From NCBI RefSeq assembly GCF_000427885.1, contig NZ_ATYW01000001.1:178699-242698 (forward strand): 64,000 nucleotides of DNA, given 5' to 3'. The translations under genes and the position numbers were made by a program. The first letter of the stretch is position 1. Each line of letters begins with the position of its first letter. This document shows, piece by piece, positions 15,192 through 23,986 of this stretch. The DNA is from Glycomyces tenuis DSM 44171 (lineage in GTDB: Bacteria; Actinomycetota; Actinomycetes; Mycobacteriales; Micromonosporaceae). Below the pieces are notes generated by a model. It was not told the DNA's origin. It ran no database searches and saw only the letters and a list, made by a program, of their open reading frames with translations.

Positions 15192-16961
15192 CTAGAGCTC
15201 GCTGCCGCACAAGATCGCAGCGGTGCGCCCCTCGATGTCGGTGACCTCCCAGTAGAAGTCGCCGCCACAGGTCGCCTCCTCGGCAGCCTCGGCATCGGAC
15301 AGCTCCCCGGCTTCGTCGAGCTCGACGGTGCCGACGACTTCGTAGACCGCTTCGGAAGAACCGCAGTCGACCGTCCACCAAGACTCGCCGTCGTCGAAGC
15401 AGGCGCCGTCGCCGGGAATGTAAGGAGTGCGTGCGTCCGATCCGGGGTCGGGATCGCCGAGCGCTCTGGTGCAGTACATGGAGTCGACCGCGCCCGAGGA
15501 GTACACGTACTGCCAGTTGGTCCACAGCTCGCCGAAGTAGGGGGCCCCGTACCTCACGCCGCAGAGGTCATAGGCGGCTTGGTGGTCGAGGAGGCCGCCG
15601 TCATCGTCGACTTCGGCGTCGATCTCGTAGGACTGGGCGGTGATCTCCCAGAACGCCCTGGGGTCACCGCAGTCGATCACGCTGAGGCCGTCGCCTACGG
15701 CCTCCGGGTCGTAGGGCAGGCACCGGCCGACCTCGGGGCGCTCATCTGCGACGGTCATGTCGAAACCGACGTCACTGCTGTAGCTCCAGGAGACCGAGAG
15801 CCCGTTGAATTCCGCCTCTTGCTGACCGCTGTAGCCGTTCGTGTTCCACATGCGGGATTCCACTGAGTCAGGAAGGTCGATCGCCTCGAAGATGCAGTTC
15901 AACTTGTCGCCGTCAATGCCGGGGTCTTCTTCCGCGAACGCCCGATCCACCGTCAAGGTGCGGCCGTGGTCGCCGACGCGGACGCTCTCCTCAGACGGTG
16001 CGCATTCCGTCCGGGCCGCCTCGAACACGGTGGGCCGCCCGTCCTCCTTCGCCTCGGCAACGGCATGGACGCCGCGGTCGCCGCCCGGGGTCGGATCATC
16101 GGGAAGCACCACCAGCAGCGCTGAGAGAGCCGCGCCCGCTGCCAAGGACGCGACACTCAAGGACCGCCAGTGGCGCCGAACGAATCCCCGGCAGCGCTGC
16201 CGGAAGGGAATCGGTGGCGGCGGGGCCGGCAGAGTCGATGGCGGTGATGAGGGCGCTCCGGCGATGGCGATGTCCCCTTCACCGCTGAAGTGAAGCTGCG
16301 GCATCGCGTTCCCGGAGCCGGCCTGAACCTGGAAAATGTGGTCGTACAGCTGCCGGACGGTGAAGGGAACGCCGGCCTCGGCGAGTCTCAGGCCCTGGAT
16401 GAACGCGTCGGTGAAGGGGCTCGGACCGTCTTCACCGGTCGAGTCCGGGACGAGCTCGGTGGCACTCGAGCTGGAGATGACGCACTTGCCGCGCCCGGTC
16501 GCGTTCACGATGAGGTCGCCGCCGCGGAATGCGCCGCTGTAGCAGCAGTCGAGGACGGTGACCGTGGTCGTGGCCGGTGACTCGTCGATCAGGCTCTCGA
16601 CGTCCTCCTTGTATCGGAGGGCGGTCACCGGCAGCGAGTCGGTCTCGGAGTCATGGGCGCAGAGGTGCAGCTTGTTCAGCAGGTCGAGTTTGCCGTGGCC
16701 GCTGTAGTAGAGCAGCAGCACGTCGTCGCGTTCGGCCGATTTGACGAAGAACTCGTACAGCGCCTTGCGCAGCTCCTGCACCTCGTAGTCGAGCAGGTCG
16801 AGAATGTCACTGGCGAACAGGCCGGTCCGCTCGTCGGTGAGCGCTTGGCGGAGCTCCTTGAGGTCGGCTGCGGGTCCGTGCAGTTCGGGAAGTCCGTGGG
16901 GGTCGCGGGGGAAGGAGGCGTTCCCGATCAGCAGTGCGCGGTAGCGGCGCGAGGCGGTCAT
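15192..16961 (-). CDS. Transmembrane metacaspase (C14 peptidase)
   Basis: 589 residues; its ATG shares one base with the stop of the EACC1-like gene (TGATG). The caspase domain spans about 6-235 with YRALLIGNASFP, the catalytic His in LYYSGHG (His89) and the catalytic Cys in LDCCYSG (Cys140 expected). A Pro-rich linker (PPSTLPAPPPPIPF) leads to a membrane helix at about 267-286. The last 300 residues would be outside the cell and carry about ten Cys with septum-formation-like motifs (GRCLPYDPEAVGDGLSVIDCGD). So protease inside, possible sensor outside. Caspase effectors with EACC1 partners are known in actinobacterial conflict systems; the extracellular half is the unusual part. Confidence 0.85.
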   Translation of the reverse strand: MTASRRYRALLIGNASFPRDPHGLPELHGPAADLKELRQALTDERTGLFASDILDLLDYEVQELRKALYEFFVKSAERDDVLLLYYSGHGKLDLLNKLHLCAHDSETDSLPVTALRYKEDVESLIDESPATTTVTVLDCCYSGAFRGGDLIVNATGRGKCVISSSSATELVPDSTGEDGPSPFTDAFIQGLRLAEAGVPFTVRQLYDHIFQVQAGSGNAMPQLHFSGEGDIAIAGAPSSPPSTLPAPPPPIPFRQRCRGFVRRHWRSLSVASLAAGAALSALLVVLPDDPTPGGDRGVHAVAEAKEDGRPTVFEAARTECAPSEESVRVGDHGRTLTVDRAFAEEDPGIDGDKLNCIFEAIDLPDSVESRMWNTNGYSGQQEAEFNGLSVSWSYSSDVGFDMTVADERPEVGRCLPYDPEAVGDGLSVIDCGDPRAFWEITAQSYEIDAEVDDDGGLLDHQAAYDLCGVRYGAPYFGELWTNWQYVYSSGAVDSMYCTRALGDPDPGSDARTPYIPGDGACFDDGESWWTVDCGSSEAVYEVVGTVELDEAGELSDAEAAEEATCGGDFYWEVTDIEGRTAAILCGSEL

Positions 16962-17344
16962 CAGCGGTCTTCGAGCATGCGGCCGATCGACTCGGTGAAC
17001 GCTTTGAAGGAGCGTCGGTCGAGGCGCTCGCCGGTGATGCTGAGCTTGCGTTCTTTGCCGGTGTCATCGGTCCAGGTGACGGTGAGCGAGCGGGTCTTGT
17101 CGCGGCCGAGCCAGGCGCGGAAGCAGTGTTCGGCGGCCAGCAGCGCGCCGGAGGAGCCGAGGGCCAGGATCACGGTTTCGAGGGTGCCCTTGGCGTCGGG
17201 GGCGGGGGCCGAACGGAGCGATATCGTGCCGACCTCGTCTCTGAGGCTGGCGTGAAGCTCGGTCACCTGGGCACGCCATTGCCCGCTTTCGATGTCATAT
17301 GTGCCTGTATCCGTCGCGATTGTCACTTCCGGCACCAAGGCCAT
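16961..17344 (-). CDS. EACC1-like effector-associated protein
   Basis: 127 residues from the ATG at 17344, preferred over a start 27 bases upstream because GAGG lies five bases before it. The pattern TISLRSAPAPDAKGTLETVILALGSSG, then EHCFRAWLGRDKTRSLTVTWTDDTGKERKLSI matches the effector-associated constant component EACC1: a short basic-turn region, a helix with small residues, then two strands. EACC1 proteins are found next to caspase, trypsin and other effectors in NTP-dependent conflict systems, where they are thought to link effector and sensor. Coupling to the metacaspase by TGATG overlap fits that role. Confidence 0.75.
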   Translation of the reverse strand: MALVPEVTIATDTGTYDIESGQWRAQVTELHASLRDEVGTISLRSAPAPDAKGTLETVILALGSSGALLAAEHCFRAWLGRDKTRSLTVTWTDDTGKERKLSITGERLDRRSFKAFTESIGRMLEDR

Positions 17345-17418
17345 GATCACCTCACAGTCGGGTATGAACAAGATGATAATTCACACCAGCGACGCGGCGC
17401 GGGACCCGAACCCGCCGA

Positions 17419-18828
17419 TCACTCCTCGATCCGAACCAGCTTCCACTTGTCCCCATCGGGCACCGTCTCCCACCCAGGCGGCCACGCATGCTTTTCATCC
17501 TTGAAGTTGACCTGATTCACGACCGCATCGCTCATATCGAGCCGAACAGGCTCGCTTTCTGAATTGTCCACTCTGGCCCCAAGTTGTAGATCTTCAAACT
17601 TAACTATGCCGCCAAACCTCGCTTCCTTGAATAGGGCGCCGCCCTCGAACCATGCGCTGAAAAACAAGGCACTACGTTTAAACCATGCTGCTGTGAAACC
17701 AGTGTCACCCTCAAACCGCACCCTATTGAACCACGCAGAACCGTCGAATCGCGCTAGAGGAAACCAGGCAACGTCTCCAAACCGTGCCCCAGTGAACACG
17801 GTGGTTCCACTGACTCTGGCCCCAGTAAACCAAGCGTCACTACTAAACTGCACCTCAGCGAACCGGGCTTCGTCCTTGAATTGCGCCGCGCCGAATCTAG
17901 CAGCACCTTCAAATCGCGCCTTATCGAACCAAACTTCCCCTTCGAACCGCGCCTTGGAAAACTCAGCATCGCCCTCGAAATACGTCCTGTTAAACTGAGC
18001 AGAACGACAAAGACGAGCACGGCCGATTTTCATTTCCGGAAGTCGACAATCTGCGAAATCGGTATCGACAAGGGTCGCCCCAGTGAGATCAATATGCTCG
18101 AGATGCCAGTACTCTTCTGACTCGTTCGGTCTAGTGTCGTTCCGTTCCTCCTTGGGCCTTGGATCTTTCAAGTGCCCGACCAAGAGGCGCTGAGCGGTCA
18201 TCCGCACCTCGTACTCGTCGGCCGCCTCGGCTTCGGCCTGGAGCTGCTCCTCGGTGCGGTCGGCTTCTTCACCGCCTTCATCACCCTCGCGAATCTCACC
18301 GATGATGTCGACCGGCGGCGTGTACCTGCGCCGCAGATAAGCGCACCAGACCTCAGCGATCACCTGCCGCTGCTCGGGATGATTCCGCCCCAACCTGTCA
18401 AGCGCGTACAAGCCGCCCAGCCTCACCGGTGCCTTCTCGTGCCCAAGCTGTTCGACCGCCTTCATGTACTGCTCAGTGATCCGCCGCTGCTCGGCGTCAT
18501 ACCTCGCGTCGTCTGCGACTCGCTGCTGGTGCTCGTAGGCCCGTTCGGATTCCCGCCTGGCATCGGCGGCCACCTGCCGCTCGTGCTCATGCACCCGCTC
18601 CTGATGCCACTGCCGCCTCGTGAACAACCCCAGCGTCGCGAGCCCACCGAAGCCGAACGCGATCGCGAGCGCCGCCTGCATCGCATTCGCCCGGTCCTTC
18701 GGCTCGTCCACAGACAACGGATCCACCAGCCACCACGCCCCCACACCGGCCAGGACCACGGCCACCGCCGCAGACGCGACAATCCATCTCCACCAGCGCG
18801 GTCCGGGCTCGTTGCGCTCCTCGCTCAT
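17419..18828 (-). CDS. Membrane-anchored pentapeptide-type repeat protein A
   Basis: 469 residues, same architecture as protein B at 13745-15085: basic N terminus, two membrane helices (WWRWIVASAAVAVVLAGVGAWW and LAIAFGFGGLATLGLF), a coiled region, then ALDRLGRNHPEQRQVIAEVWCAYLRRRY, acidic linker and 11-residue repeats. It has an extra coiled stretch of about 25 residues (ERQVAADARRESERAYEHQQ) lacking in B. Its repeats are divergent and that section (17500-18100) is visibly more AT-rich than the rest of the region, with codons rare in the neighbours. It is 74 bp upstream of the EACC1 gene on the same strand, so pentapeptide A, EACC1, metacaspase and pentapeptide B may form one transcription unit. 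Confidence 0.8.
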   Translation of the reverse strand: MSEERNEPGPRWWRWIVASAAVAVVLAGVGAWWLVDPLSVDEPKDRANAMQAALAIAFGFGGLATLGLFTRRQWHQERVHEHERQVAADARRESERAYEHQQRVADDARYDAEQRRITEQYMKAVEQLGHEKAPVRLGGLYALDRLGRNHPEQRQVIAEVWCAYLRRRYTPPVDIIGEIREGDEGGEEADRTEEQLQAEAEAADEYEVRMTAQRLLVGHLKDPRPKEERNDTRPNESEEYWHLEHIDLTGATLVDTDFADCRLPEMKIGRARLCRSAQFNRTYFEGDAEFSKARFEGEVWFDKARFEGAARFGAAQFKDEARFAEVQFSSDAWFTGARVSGTTVFTGARFGDVAWFPLARFDGSAWFNRVRFEGDTGFTAAWFKRSALFFSAWFEGGALFKEARFGGIVKFEDLQLGARVDNSESEPVRLDMSDAVVNQVNFKDEKHAWPPGWETVPDGDKWKLVRIEE

Positions 18829-18940
18829 GTCCTCAGTCTGCCGCGCCCTCGCACGCGCCGGGTCCCGCGAGCCGCCGCTGCTGGCGCACTGCCCTTGCGA
18901 TATGGGACGATCGACAGGGAACACCGATCCGGGAGCATCG

Positions 18941-20047
18941 ATGACCGAAACCCCCGAGTTCCAGAACAGGTTCGAAGGCAACGTCAAAGCCGTCATCCAA
19001 AGCGAGCGGGTCAATCTCGGCGTCGAGTCGCAGCACTTCACGCCCTGGGAGCTGTGCCACCGACCCCGAGCCTGGACCGACCGCGAGCGACACCTGCAAA
19101 CCCTCGTCGAAACCCTGGAATCACCGCACCGGCGACCGATCGTGCTCACCGGCCCCTCAGAGGTCGGCAAGACCGCGCTGGCGAGCGTCGCCGCGAGCAT
19201 GGTGAAGCACCGCTACCCCGACGGCGTGCTCCACATCGAACTGAACGGCACCTTCCCGGACCACGCGTTGAGGTCCGCCCTGGGGCGACTGGGGCAGCGC
19301 GATATTCCGGGTGGCTTCGAGGACCTGCACAAGTGCTACCTCTCGATTCTCGCCGTGAAGCGAGTGCTCGTGATCCTCGACGGAGCCCGCACCAAGTACG
19401 ACATCGAGAGGTTCTGGCCGCGGTCCGACTCGGCCGCCTACATCGTGCTGACCTCCAGAACGCTCAGCTGGCACGAAGCCTCGCAGACCCACCTTCCGCC
19501 GCTCGCTGCCGAGGACGCCGCCGAGCTGCTGCAACGGGCGACCACGCTCGACTCCGCCGTCGCCGACCAGCTGGTGAAGGCGTTCGGCGGCTCCCCCGGA
19601 CAACTGCTGCGAGCGGCGGGGATCGTGTCGCTCGACGCCGTGAACGTCGAAGAGCTGCTCGGGCTCGTCGGCGAGGGGCGTGAGCGGCGGTTGTTCCTCA
19701 AAGCGTTCGAATCGGTCGGCGAGGAGACGCAGCGCGTCTACATGGCCCTCAGCCGTCTGCCGATGCCGATCCTGGAGCAGTCCCTGCTCGACGCCCTCGA
19801 CGCGGATTTCGACGATCCGCCCTCTGAGGACCTCAAAACGGTGGGCCTGATCGTGGAAGCAGGTCCCGATCAGTGGCGTCTGGCCCCGGATCCGCAAGAT
19901 TCCGAACGGAAGGCATCACGCGTGGCGGTGGCCGCGTGCATGAATTCGGATCCGAGAATCCTGAGGAGGGGAGGCGTGCCGCCGTTCTCTCCTTCTGACA
20001 CCGACCTGGTTCGGCGAGGCTCGGAGCGGGGCGGGACCGATGCGTGA
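18941..20047 (+). CDS. NB-ARC (STAND) ATPase, N-terminal half
   Basis: 368 residues, ATG at 18941 with GGGAG six bases upstream. It begins with the short linker type seen before NB-ARC domains in conflict proteins (NRFEGNVKAVIQSERVNLG). The Walker A is GPSEVGKT (71-78), the Walker B RVLVILDGAR (Asp147) and the sensor-1 Arg is in VLTSRT (Arg173); a winged-helix region follows (RVYMALSRLPMPILEQSLLDAL). The frame ends shortly after where a TPR array normally continues, and the TPR-like part lies in the next overlapping frame. No effector domain is fused at the N terminus. Divergently placed from the pentapeptide/metacaspase operon, it could be its NTP-dependent switch. Confidence 0.75.
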   Translation: MTETPEFQNRFEGNVKAVIQSERVNLGVESQHFTPWELCHRPRAWTDRERHLQTLVETLESPHRRPIVLTGPSEVGKTALASVAASMVKHRYPDGVLHIELNGTFPDHALRSALGRLGQRDIPGGFEDLHKCYLSILAVKRVLVILDGARTKYDIERFWPRSDSAAYIVLTSRTLSWHEASQTHLPPLAAEDAAELLQRATTLDSAVADQLVKAFGGSPGQLLRAAGIVSLDAVNVEELLGLVGEGRERRLFLKAFESVGEETQRVYMALSRLPMPILEQSLLDALDADFDDPPSEDLKTVGLIVEAGPDQWRLAPDPQDSERKASRVAVAACMNSDPRILRRGGVPPFSPSDTDLVRRGSERGGTDA

Positions 20048-20738
20048 GGATACGAGAAGGCTCGTGCGCTGGTATCTGAGGAAAGCGCAGCTGGCCGATC
20101 ACCTGGTGACGGGAGAGCGGTCCCGCGCCTGCCCCGAGCCGATCGACGACGTCGAGACCTCGGGATTCGACAGTGCCGACGAGGCGTGGGCCTGGCTCGC
20201 CCTCAACCGTTGGAATCTGCTGTCCTTCGTGTACACCGCCAACGCTGAGAAGCTCTATTTCGAGTCCTGGGCCATCGCCGAGGCGATGTGGGCCTACTTC
20301 TCGCGGAACAGCGACGACCCGGCATTGGCGAGCTGCTACGAGTACGCGTGTCACAGCGCCCTCAAGACCAACGATCTCATGGCGGGACGACAGTTGCGGG
20401 ACCTCATGCTGCGAGCCGGCGGAAGGGCCAAGGACTTGGCCGTGAGGTGGGGGGAACTCATGGAGGACATACCCGACCGCAAGTTGTTCAGGTCTGCCGT
20501 GGCCCGCGGCGCCACTCTCGGAGGGAGCGGCTCGGCCCTGGTCGGAAGCATCGGCGCCGGTGCCATGGAAATGGTGGGGGCGGCCGGAATGGGTGCGGCA
20601 TCCAGGACGAACCGCTCGAAGCGCACCGAAGACGAGGAAGAGGATCGCGTCAGCTGGCTGGAGGAAGACGACGACGTCTTCGGCTCCGACACCGCCCCGC
20701 CCGTCGTCCCTCCCGAGGACGAGGACCCTTACGCCTGA
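20040..20738 (+). CDS. TPR-like C-terminal half of the NB-ARC protein (split or frameshifted)
   Basis: 232 residues, overlapping the NB-ARC frame by eight bases. RRLVRWYLRKAQLADHLVTG, then EAWAWLALNRWNLLSFVYTAN and WAIAEAMWAYF match the helical region that normally follows the winged-helix domain in one polypeptide of NB-ARC-TPR proteins. Here a TGA at 19962-19964 in the same frame means a single-base frameshift would have to fall between 19965 and 20047. The last 90 residues differ: a Gly/Ala hydrophobic segment (GGSGSALVGSIGAGAMEMVGAAGMGAA) and an acidic tail. Either a true two-subunit arrangement with translational coupling, or a damaged gene. Confidence 0.65.
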   Translation: MREDTRRLVRWYLRKAQLADHLVTGERSRACPEPIDDVETSGFDSADEAWAWLALNRWNLLSFVYTANAEKLYFESWAIAEAMWAYFSRNSDDPALASCYEYACHSALKTNDLMAGRQLRDLMLRAGGRAKDLAVRWGELMEDIPDRKLFRSAVARGATLGGSGSALVGSIGAGAMEMVGAAGMGAASRTNRSKRTEDEEEDRVSWLEEDDDVFGSDTAPPVVPPEDEDPYA

Positions 20739-20857
20739 CCGATGTCTCCCACGCGGCTCCGGCACGGCGGTCGACACGGAGGGCACGAGGCCCGCCTCCT
20801 CCGCGGCGACGGTCCGCGCCGCCTTCGCGCTCGAGGCGTCGACCGTCCGGCCCCCGC

Positions 20858-22609
20858 TCAGGCCCTGGGCGTCCAGCTGTCCACGTACACGTTGATCGAG
20901 AAATCCGCGACGGACGACCTGCCGTCGTAGTCGAGGTCGCCGAACTCGATGAAGAAGAGCTCTTCGCCGGTGTCGATGCACATCCCGTTCGGCTCCGGAG
21001 TGAACAGATGGCTTCCGCCGCTGCTGAGCTGCGCGAGCTCGATGTCCCAACGGACGTCGTACTCATCGCCGTCCTGAACGGCGCCGCCGCTCTCCGCCGC
21101 CCGCCCGCACGTCTCGGCGTCCATCGTTCCCTCGCCGGACACGACCGCGGCGGTGCCGTCCCCGATCGCCAGCACCTCGCCCCTCATGAGGCACCCCGCC
21201 CCGTTGACGAGGTCGCACGGTTCGGCGCCTTCCCAGGCGGTCGCATCGCCGGGGCACAGGCCCCAGGCCAGATCAGCCTCCCCGGGCGTCTCACCGTCGA
21301 GCTCCACCGGCATAGGGTTCTCCGCGTCGAGATCCATCACGCCCCAGAAGCACGTGCTCCCGTACCGCACGTAAGACGGAAGCTCCAGCTCCTCGCCCTG
21401 GAAGCGGGGCACCCAGTCGCCATTCGCGGCGACCTCGGAAGCGTCGGCGGCCTGCTCGGCCGTCCCGTCACCGCCTTCCGGTGGCTCCCAGTCGAGGGAA
21501 AGACTCAGCAGCACACCGATGAGGGCGACCGCGAGTATCGCGACGGCTCCCACTGCGAGCGCCCTGAAGTCCCGGGGCGCAGGGCTGGAGCGGAGGGTCC
21601 CGCGCCTCGTCCGCTCGGGCGCGGGGCCGCCCGAAGAGGGTCCGGGCCGAGTGTCGACCCGGGTCGGCGGTTCGGGGTCGGTGACCATGGTGCTGCCGGA
21701 GTCGATCCGGGTGGTGTGCTGCCCGCTCGCCTCAAGGATCCTGGTCAGTTCCCGGTGCTGCTTGCGCGTCAGCGTCACCACCGCCTCGGGCCACGGCTCG
21801 GGCGGGACGGGGCCGACGGCCGCGAGCAGTTCGGTCGCGGTCGGCCGCCGCGTCGGGTCCCGTGCGAGGCATCCTCGGGCGATCTCGCGGACGCGTTCGG
21901 GAACCGCGCTGAGATCGGGTTCGGCCCGGACCACGTTGTTGAGGGTGTGCAGCGTCGAGTCGGCGTCGAACGGCCCTGAGCCGGTGGCGGCCAGCACCAG
22001 CACCGAGCCGAGCGAGAAGACGTCGGAGGCGGTGGTCAGCGGCGCCGACTCCGCCTGCTCAGGGGACATGTAGCCAGGGGTGCCGATGACGCCGCCGGTG
22101 CGCGTGAGGTCGGCGGTCTGCTGCTCGACGGCGCGGGCGATGCCGAAGTCGATGACGCGAGGGCCCTCGCGGGTGAGGATCACGTTGCCGGGTTTGAGGT
22201 CGCGGTGGATCACCCCCGCCTCATGGATGGAGACCAGCGCGGACGCGAGCCCGGCCGCGAGCCGCAGCACCGCCTGCTCGGGAAGCGCCCCGGCGGCGTC
22301 GACCGCTTCCTGAAGCGTCGGGCCGGGCAGGAACTCCGAGGCCAGCCAGGGGACGGCGTCGTCGGGTCCGGCGTCGACGACCGCCGCCGTGCTGCTCCCG
22401 CTCACCCGCCGGGAGGCCGCGACCTCGCGGCGGAACCGCGCCCGGAACTCCCGGTCCTCGACCAGCCAGTCGCGGACGAGTTTGACGGCGACCCAGCGGT
22501 CGTCCGGCCCGTAGGCGAGCAGGACGCGGCCCATCGCGCCGCGGCCCAGTTCGGCGACGGTTCGGTACGGGCCGATCCGCATCGGATCGTGGGGTGCTAA
22601 GGGCTGCAT
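20858..22609 (-). CDS. Transmembrane Ser/Thr protein kinase (PASTA-less)
   Basis: 583 residues, ATG at 22609 with GGAG five bases upstream. A complete Hanks-type kinase domain: glycine loop LGRGAMGRVLLAY, catalytic Lys43 (WVAVKLV), HRDLKPGN (135-142), DFGIA (154-158), and GTPGYMSPEQ. A Thr/Pro/Arg juxtamembrane linker is followed by one membrane helix near 352-375 (ALAVGAVAILAVALIGVLLSL). The outer domain of about 200 residues has no PASTA repeats; it has six Cys (for example STCFWGVMDLD, LCPGDATAWEGAEPCDL) and ends VADFSINVYVDSW, so it may sense a ligand. Convergent with the NB-ARC/TPR genes. Confidence 0.88.
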   Translation of the reverse strand: MQPLAPHDPMRIGPYRTVAELGRGAMGRVLLAYGPDDRWVAVKLVRDWLVEDREFRARFRREVAASRRVSGSSTAAVVDAGPDDAVPWLASEFLPGPTLQEAVDAAGALPEQAVLRLAAGLASALVSIHEAGVIHRDLKPGNVILTREGPRVIDFGIARAVEQQTADLTRTGGVIGTPGYMSPEQAESAPLTTASDVFSLGSVLVLAATGSGPFDADSTLHTLNNVVRAEPDLSAVPERVREIARGCLARDPTRRPTATELLAAVGPVPPEPWPEAVVTLTRKQHRELTRILEASGQHTTRIDSGSTMVTDPEPPTRVDTRPGPSSGGPAPERTRRGTLRSSPAPRDFRALAVGAVAILAVALIGVLLSLSLDWEPPEGGDGTAEQAADASEVAANGDWVPRFQGEELELPSYVRYGSTCFWGVMDLDAENPMPVELDGETPGEADLAWGLCPGDATAWEGAEPCDLVNGAGCLMRGEVLAIGDGTAAVVSGEGTMDAETCGRAAESGGAVQDGDEYDVRWDIELAQLSSGGSHLFTPEPNGMCIDTGEELFFIEFGDLDYDGRSSVADFSINVYVDSWTPRA

Positions 22610-22744
22610 GGGGTCTCCGAGCGTCAGAACCGGACTGTTCCAGGCGGTGACCGAGACCGCGGCACGCCCGCGACCGAACCGGTCACCTCGATCACCGTAC
22701 TTCAGATCCGAGCTCGGGTCGTCCCGGCCGAACACTTGATACAC

Positions 22745-22758
22745 TGAACATAAGTTCA
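22745..22758. promoter_or_regulatory. Candidate TetR operator
   Basis: The inverted repeat TGAAC-N4-GTTCA lies 30 bp upstream of the tetR start, in an AT-rich stretch that also offers a TTGATA -35-like hexamer just before it. TetR regulators commonly repress their own promoter through such sites. Confidence 0.4.
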
Positions 22759-22787
22759 TTTCATTTTTTGGGAGGGGTTCGAGGGAC

Positions 22788-23396
22788 ATGGCCCGCACGG
22801 CCGAGCAGAACGCGGCGATGCGCGCGGCGACCCGCGACGCCGTCCTGACCGCGGCGGTCCGCGTGTTCGCCCGGCGCGGCTTCGCCGCCTCGACCATCCG
22901 GGACATCGCGCTGGAGGCCGGCATGAGCATCGGCTCGGTCTACCGGCACTACGCCTCCAAGGAAGAACTGCACGCCGAACTGCTCGACCAGGGCGCCACC
23001 GGCCTCGTCGCGCTCGCGGAGAACCTCGCCGGAGCGGGGAGCCCCACCGAGCTGGTCCGCGGCTTCACCACCCGTTTCCTGGACGACCTCACGACCGACG
23101 ACGGCGCCGCCGAGTTCGTCGTCGTCCTCAACCACGGCTTCACCACCGACACGCCGCCAGGCACGCTCGACCGGCTCCGCGAGGCCCACCGCTCGATGTG
23201 GAGCGCCTTCGAGGACCTCGTCCGGCGCGGTCAGGCGGCCGGCGAGTTCGGCGACGGCTCCCCGGCCCAGCTCACGGCCTGCTACTTCGCCACTCTCGGC
23301 GGCCTGACGACGATGCGGATCGCGCTCCGCGCCGATCTGGCCGTCCCCGACGCGGACGTCGTCCTGCGAATACTCACAGAAGGAAGCAGCACATGA
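22788..23396 (+). CDS. TetR family transcriptional regulator
   Basis: 202 residues, ATG at 22788 preceded by GGGAGG and GAGGG. The N-terminal helix-turn-helix is canonical: AAVRVFARRGFAASTIRDIALEAGMSIGSVYRHYASKEEL (about 20-60). The C-terminal ligand domain (LVALAENLAGAGSPTELVRGF ... ACYFATLGGLTTMRIALRADL) is unassigned. Its stop overlaps the start of the GNAT gene (ATGA), so it likely controls that acetyltransferase and itself. Confidence 0.9.
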   Translation: MARTAEQNAAMRAATRDAVLTAAVRVFARRGFAASTIRDIALEAGMSIGSVYRHYASKEELHAELLDQGATGLVALAENLAGAGSPTELVRGFTTRFLDDLTTDDGAAEFVVVLNHGFTTDTPPGTLDRLREAHRSMWSAFEDLVRRGQAAGEFGDGSPAQLTACYFATLGGLTTMRIALRADLAVPDADVVLRILTEGSST

Positions 23397-23986
23397 TCGA
23401 GATCGAACGCGGCGACCGGCTGGGCGAGGCCCACCGGCGCGGGATCACCGAGGTGCTCGTCAGGGGCTTCGCCGAGGACTTCGAGTACTTCTCCTCCGAC
23501 CCCGAGAAGCTCGCGGACGCGTTCGAGCACATGGTCATCCCGGAACGCTTCTACGCCGCCCTCGTCGACGGCGAGCCCGCCGCCGTCGCCTCCCTCACCA
23601 CCGGGGACGAGGAGTGCTTCGCGCCGCGCGCCTCCGAATTCCGCCGCCATCTCGGCGCGGTCCACGGCACCATCAGCCACCTGGTGGTGCGGAGCCAGTT
23701 CCTCGGCGCCCCCGACGAGGCCCGCGAGGGCCTGGCCGAGATCGGCTTCGTCACCACCGCCCCCGCCCACCAGGGCCGAGGCGTGGCGACCGCGCTGATG
23801 CGCCACCTCATCGCCCTGCCCGGCTACGACGAGTTCATCCTCCGCGAGATCAAGGACGACAACGCACCGGCGCTCGGCCTCTACGCCAAGCTCGGCTTCA
23901 CCGAATACGAGCGGCGGCCGGTCAAGTTCGCCCGCAAGGCCGGCTTCAAGGAGTACGTCTCCCTCAAGCTCACCCGCACGGCCTGA
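23393..23986 (+). CDS. GNAT family N-acetyltransferase
   Basis: 197 residues, coupled to the TetR gene by a four-base overlap. The acetyl-CoA-binding motif A is FVTTAPAHQGRGVATALMRHLI (about 120-141), with a preceding strand GTISHLVV and a following motif B NAPALGLYAKLGFTEYE. The N-terminal half (GITEVLVRGFAEDFEYFSSDPEKLADAFEHMV) is characteristic of small-molecule acetyltransferases. Substrate unknown; co-regulation with TetR suggests detoxification of an inducing compound. Confidence 0.88.
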   Translation: MIEIERGDRLGEAHRRGITEVLVRGFAEDFEYFSSDPEKLADAFEHMVIPERFYAALVDGEPAAVASLTTGDEECFAPRASEFRRHLGAVHGTISHLVVRSQFLGAPDEAREGLAEIGFVTTAPAHQGRGVATALMRHLIALPGYDEFILREIKDDNAPALGLYAKLGFTEYERRPVKFARKAGFKEYVSLKLTRTA

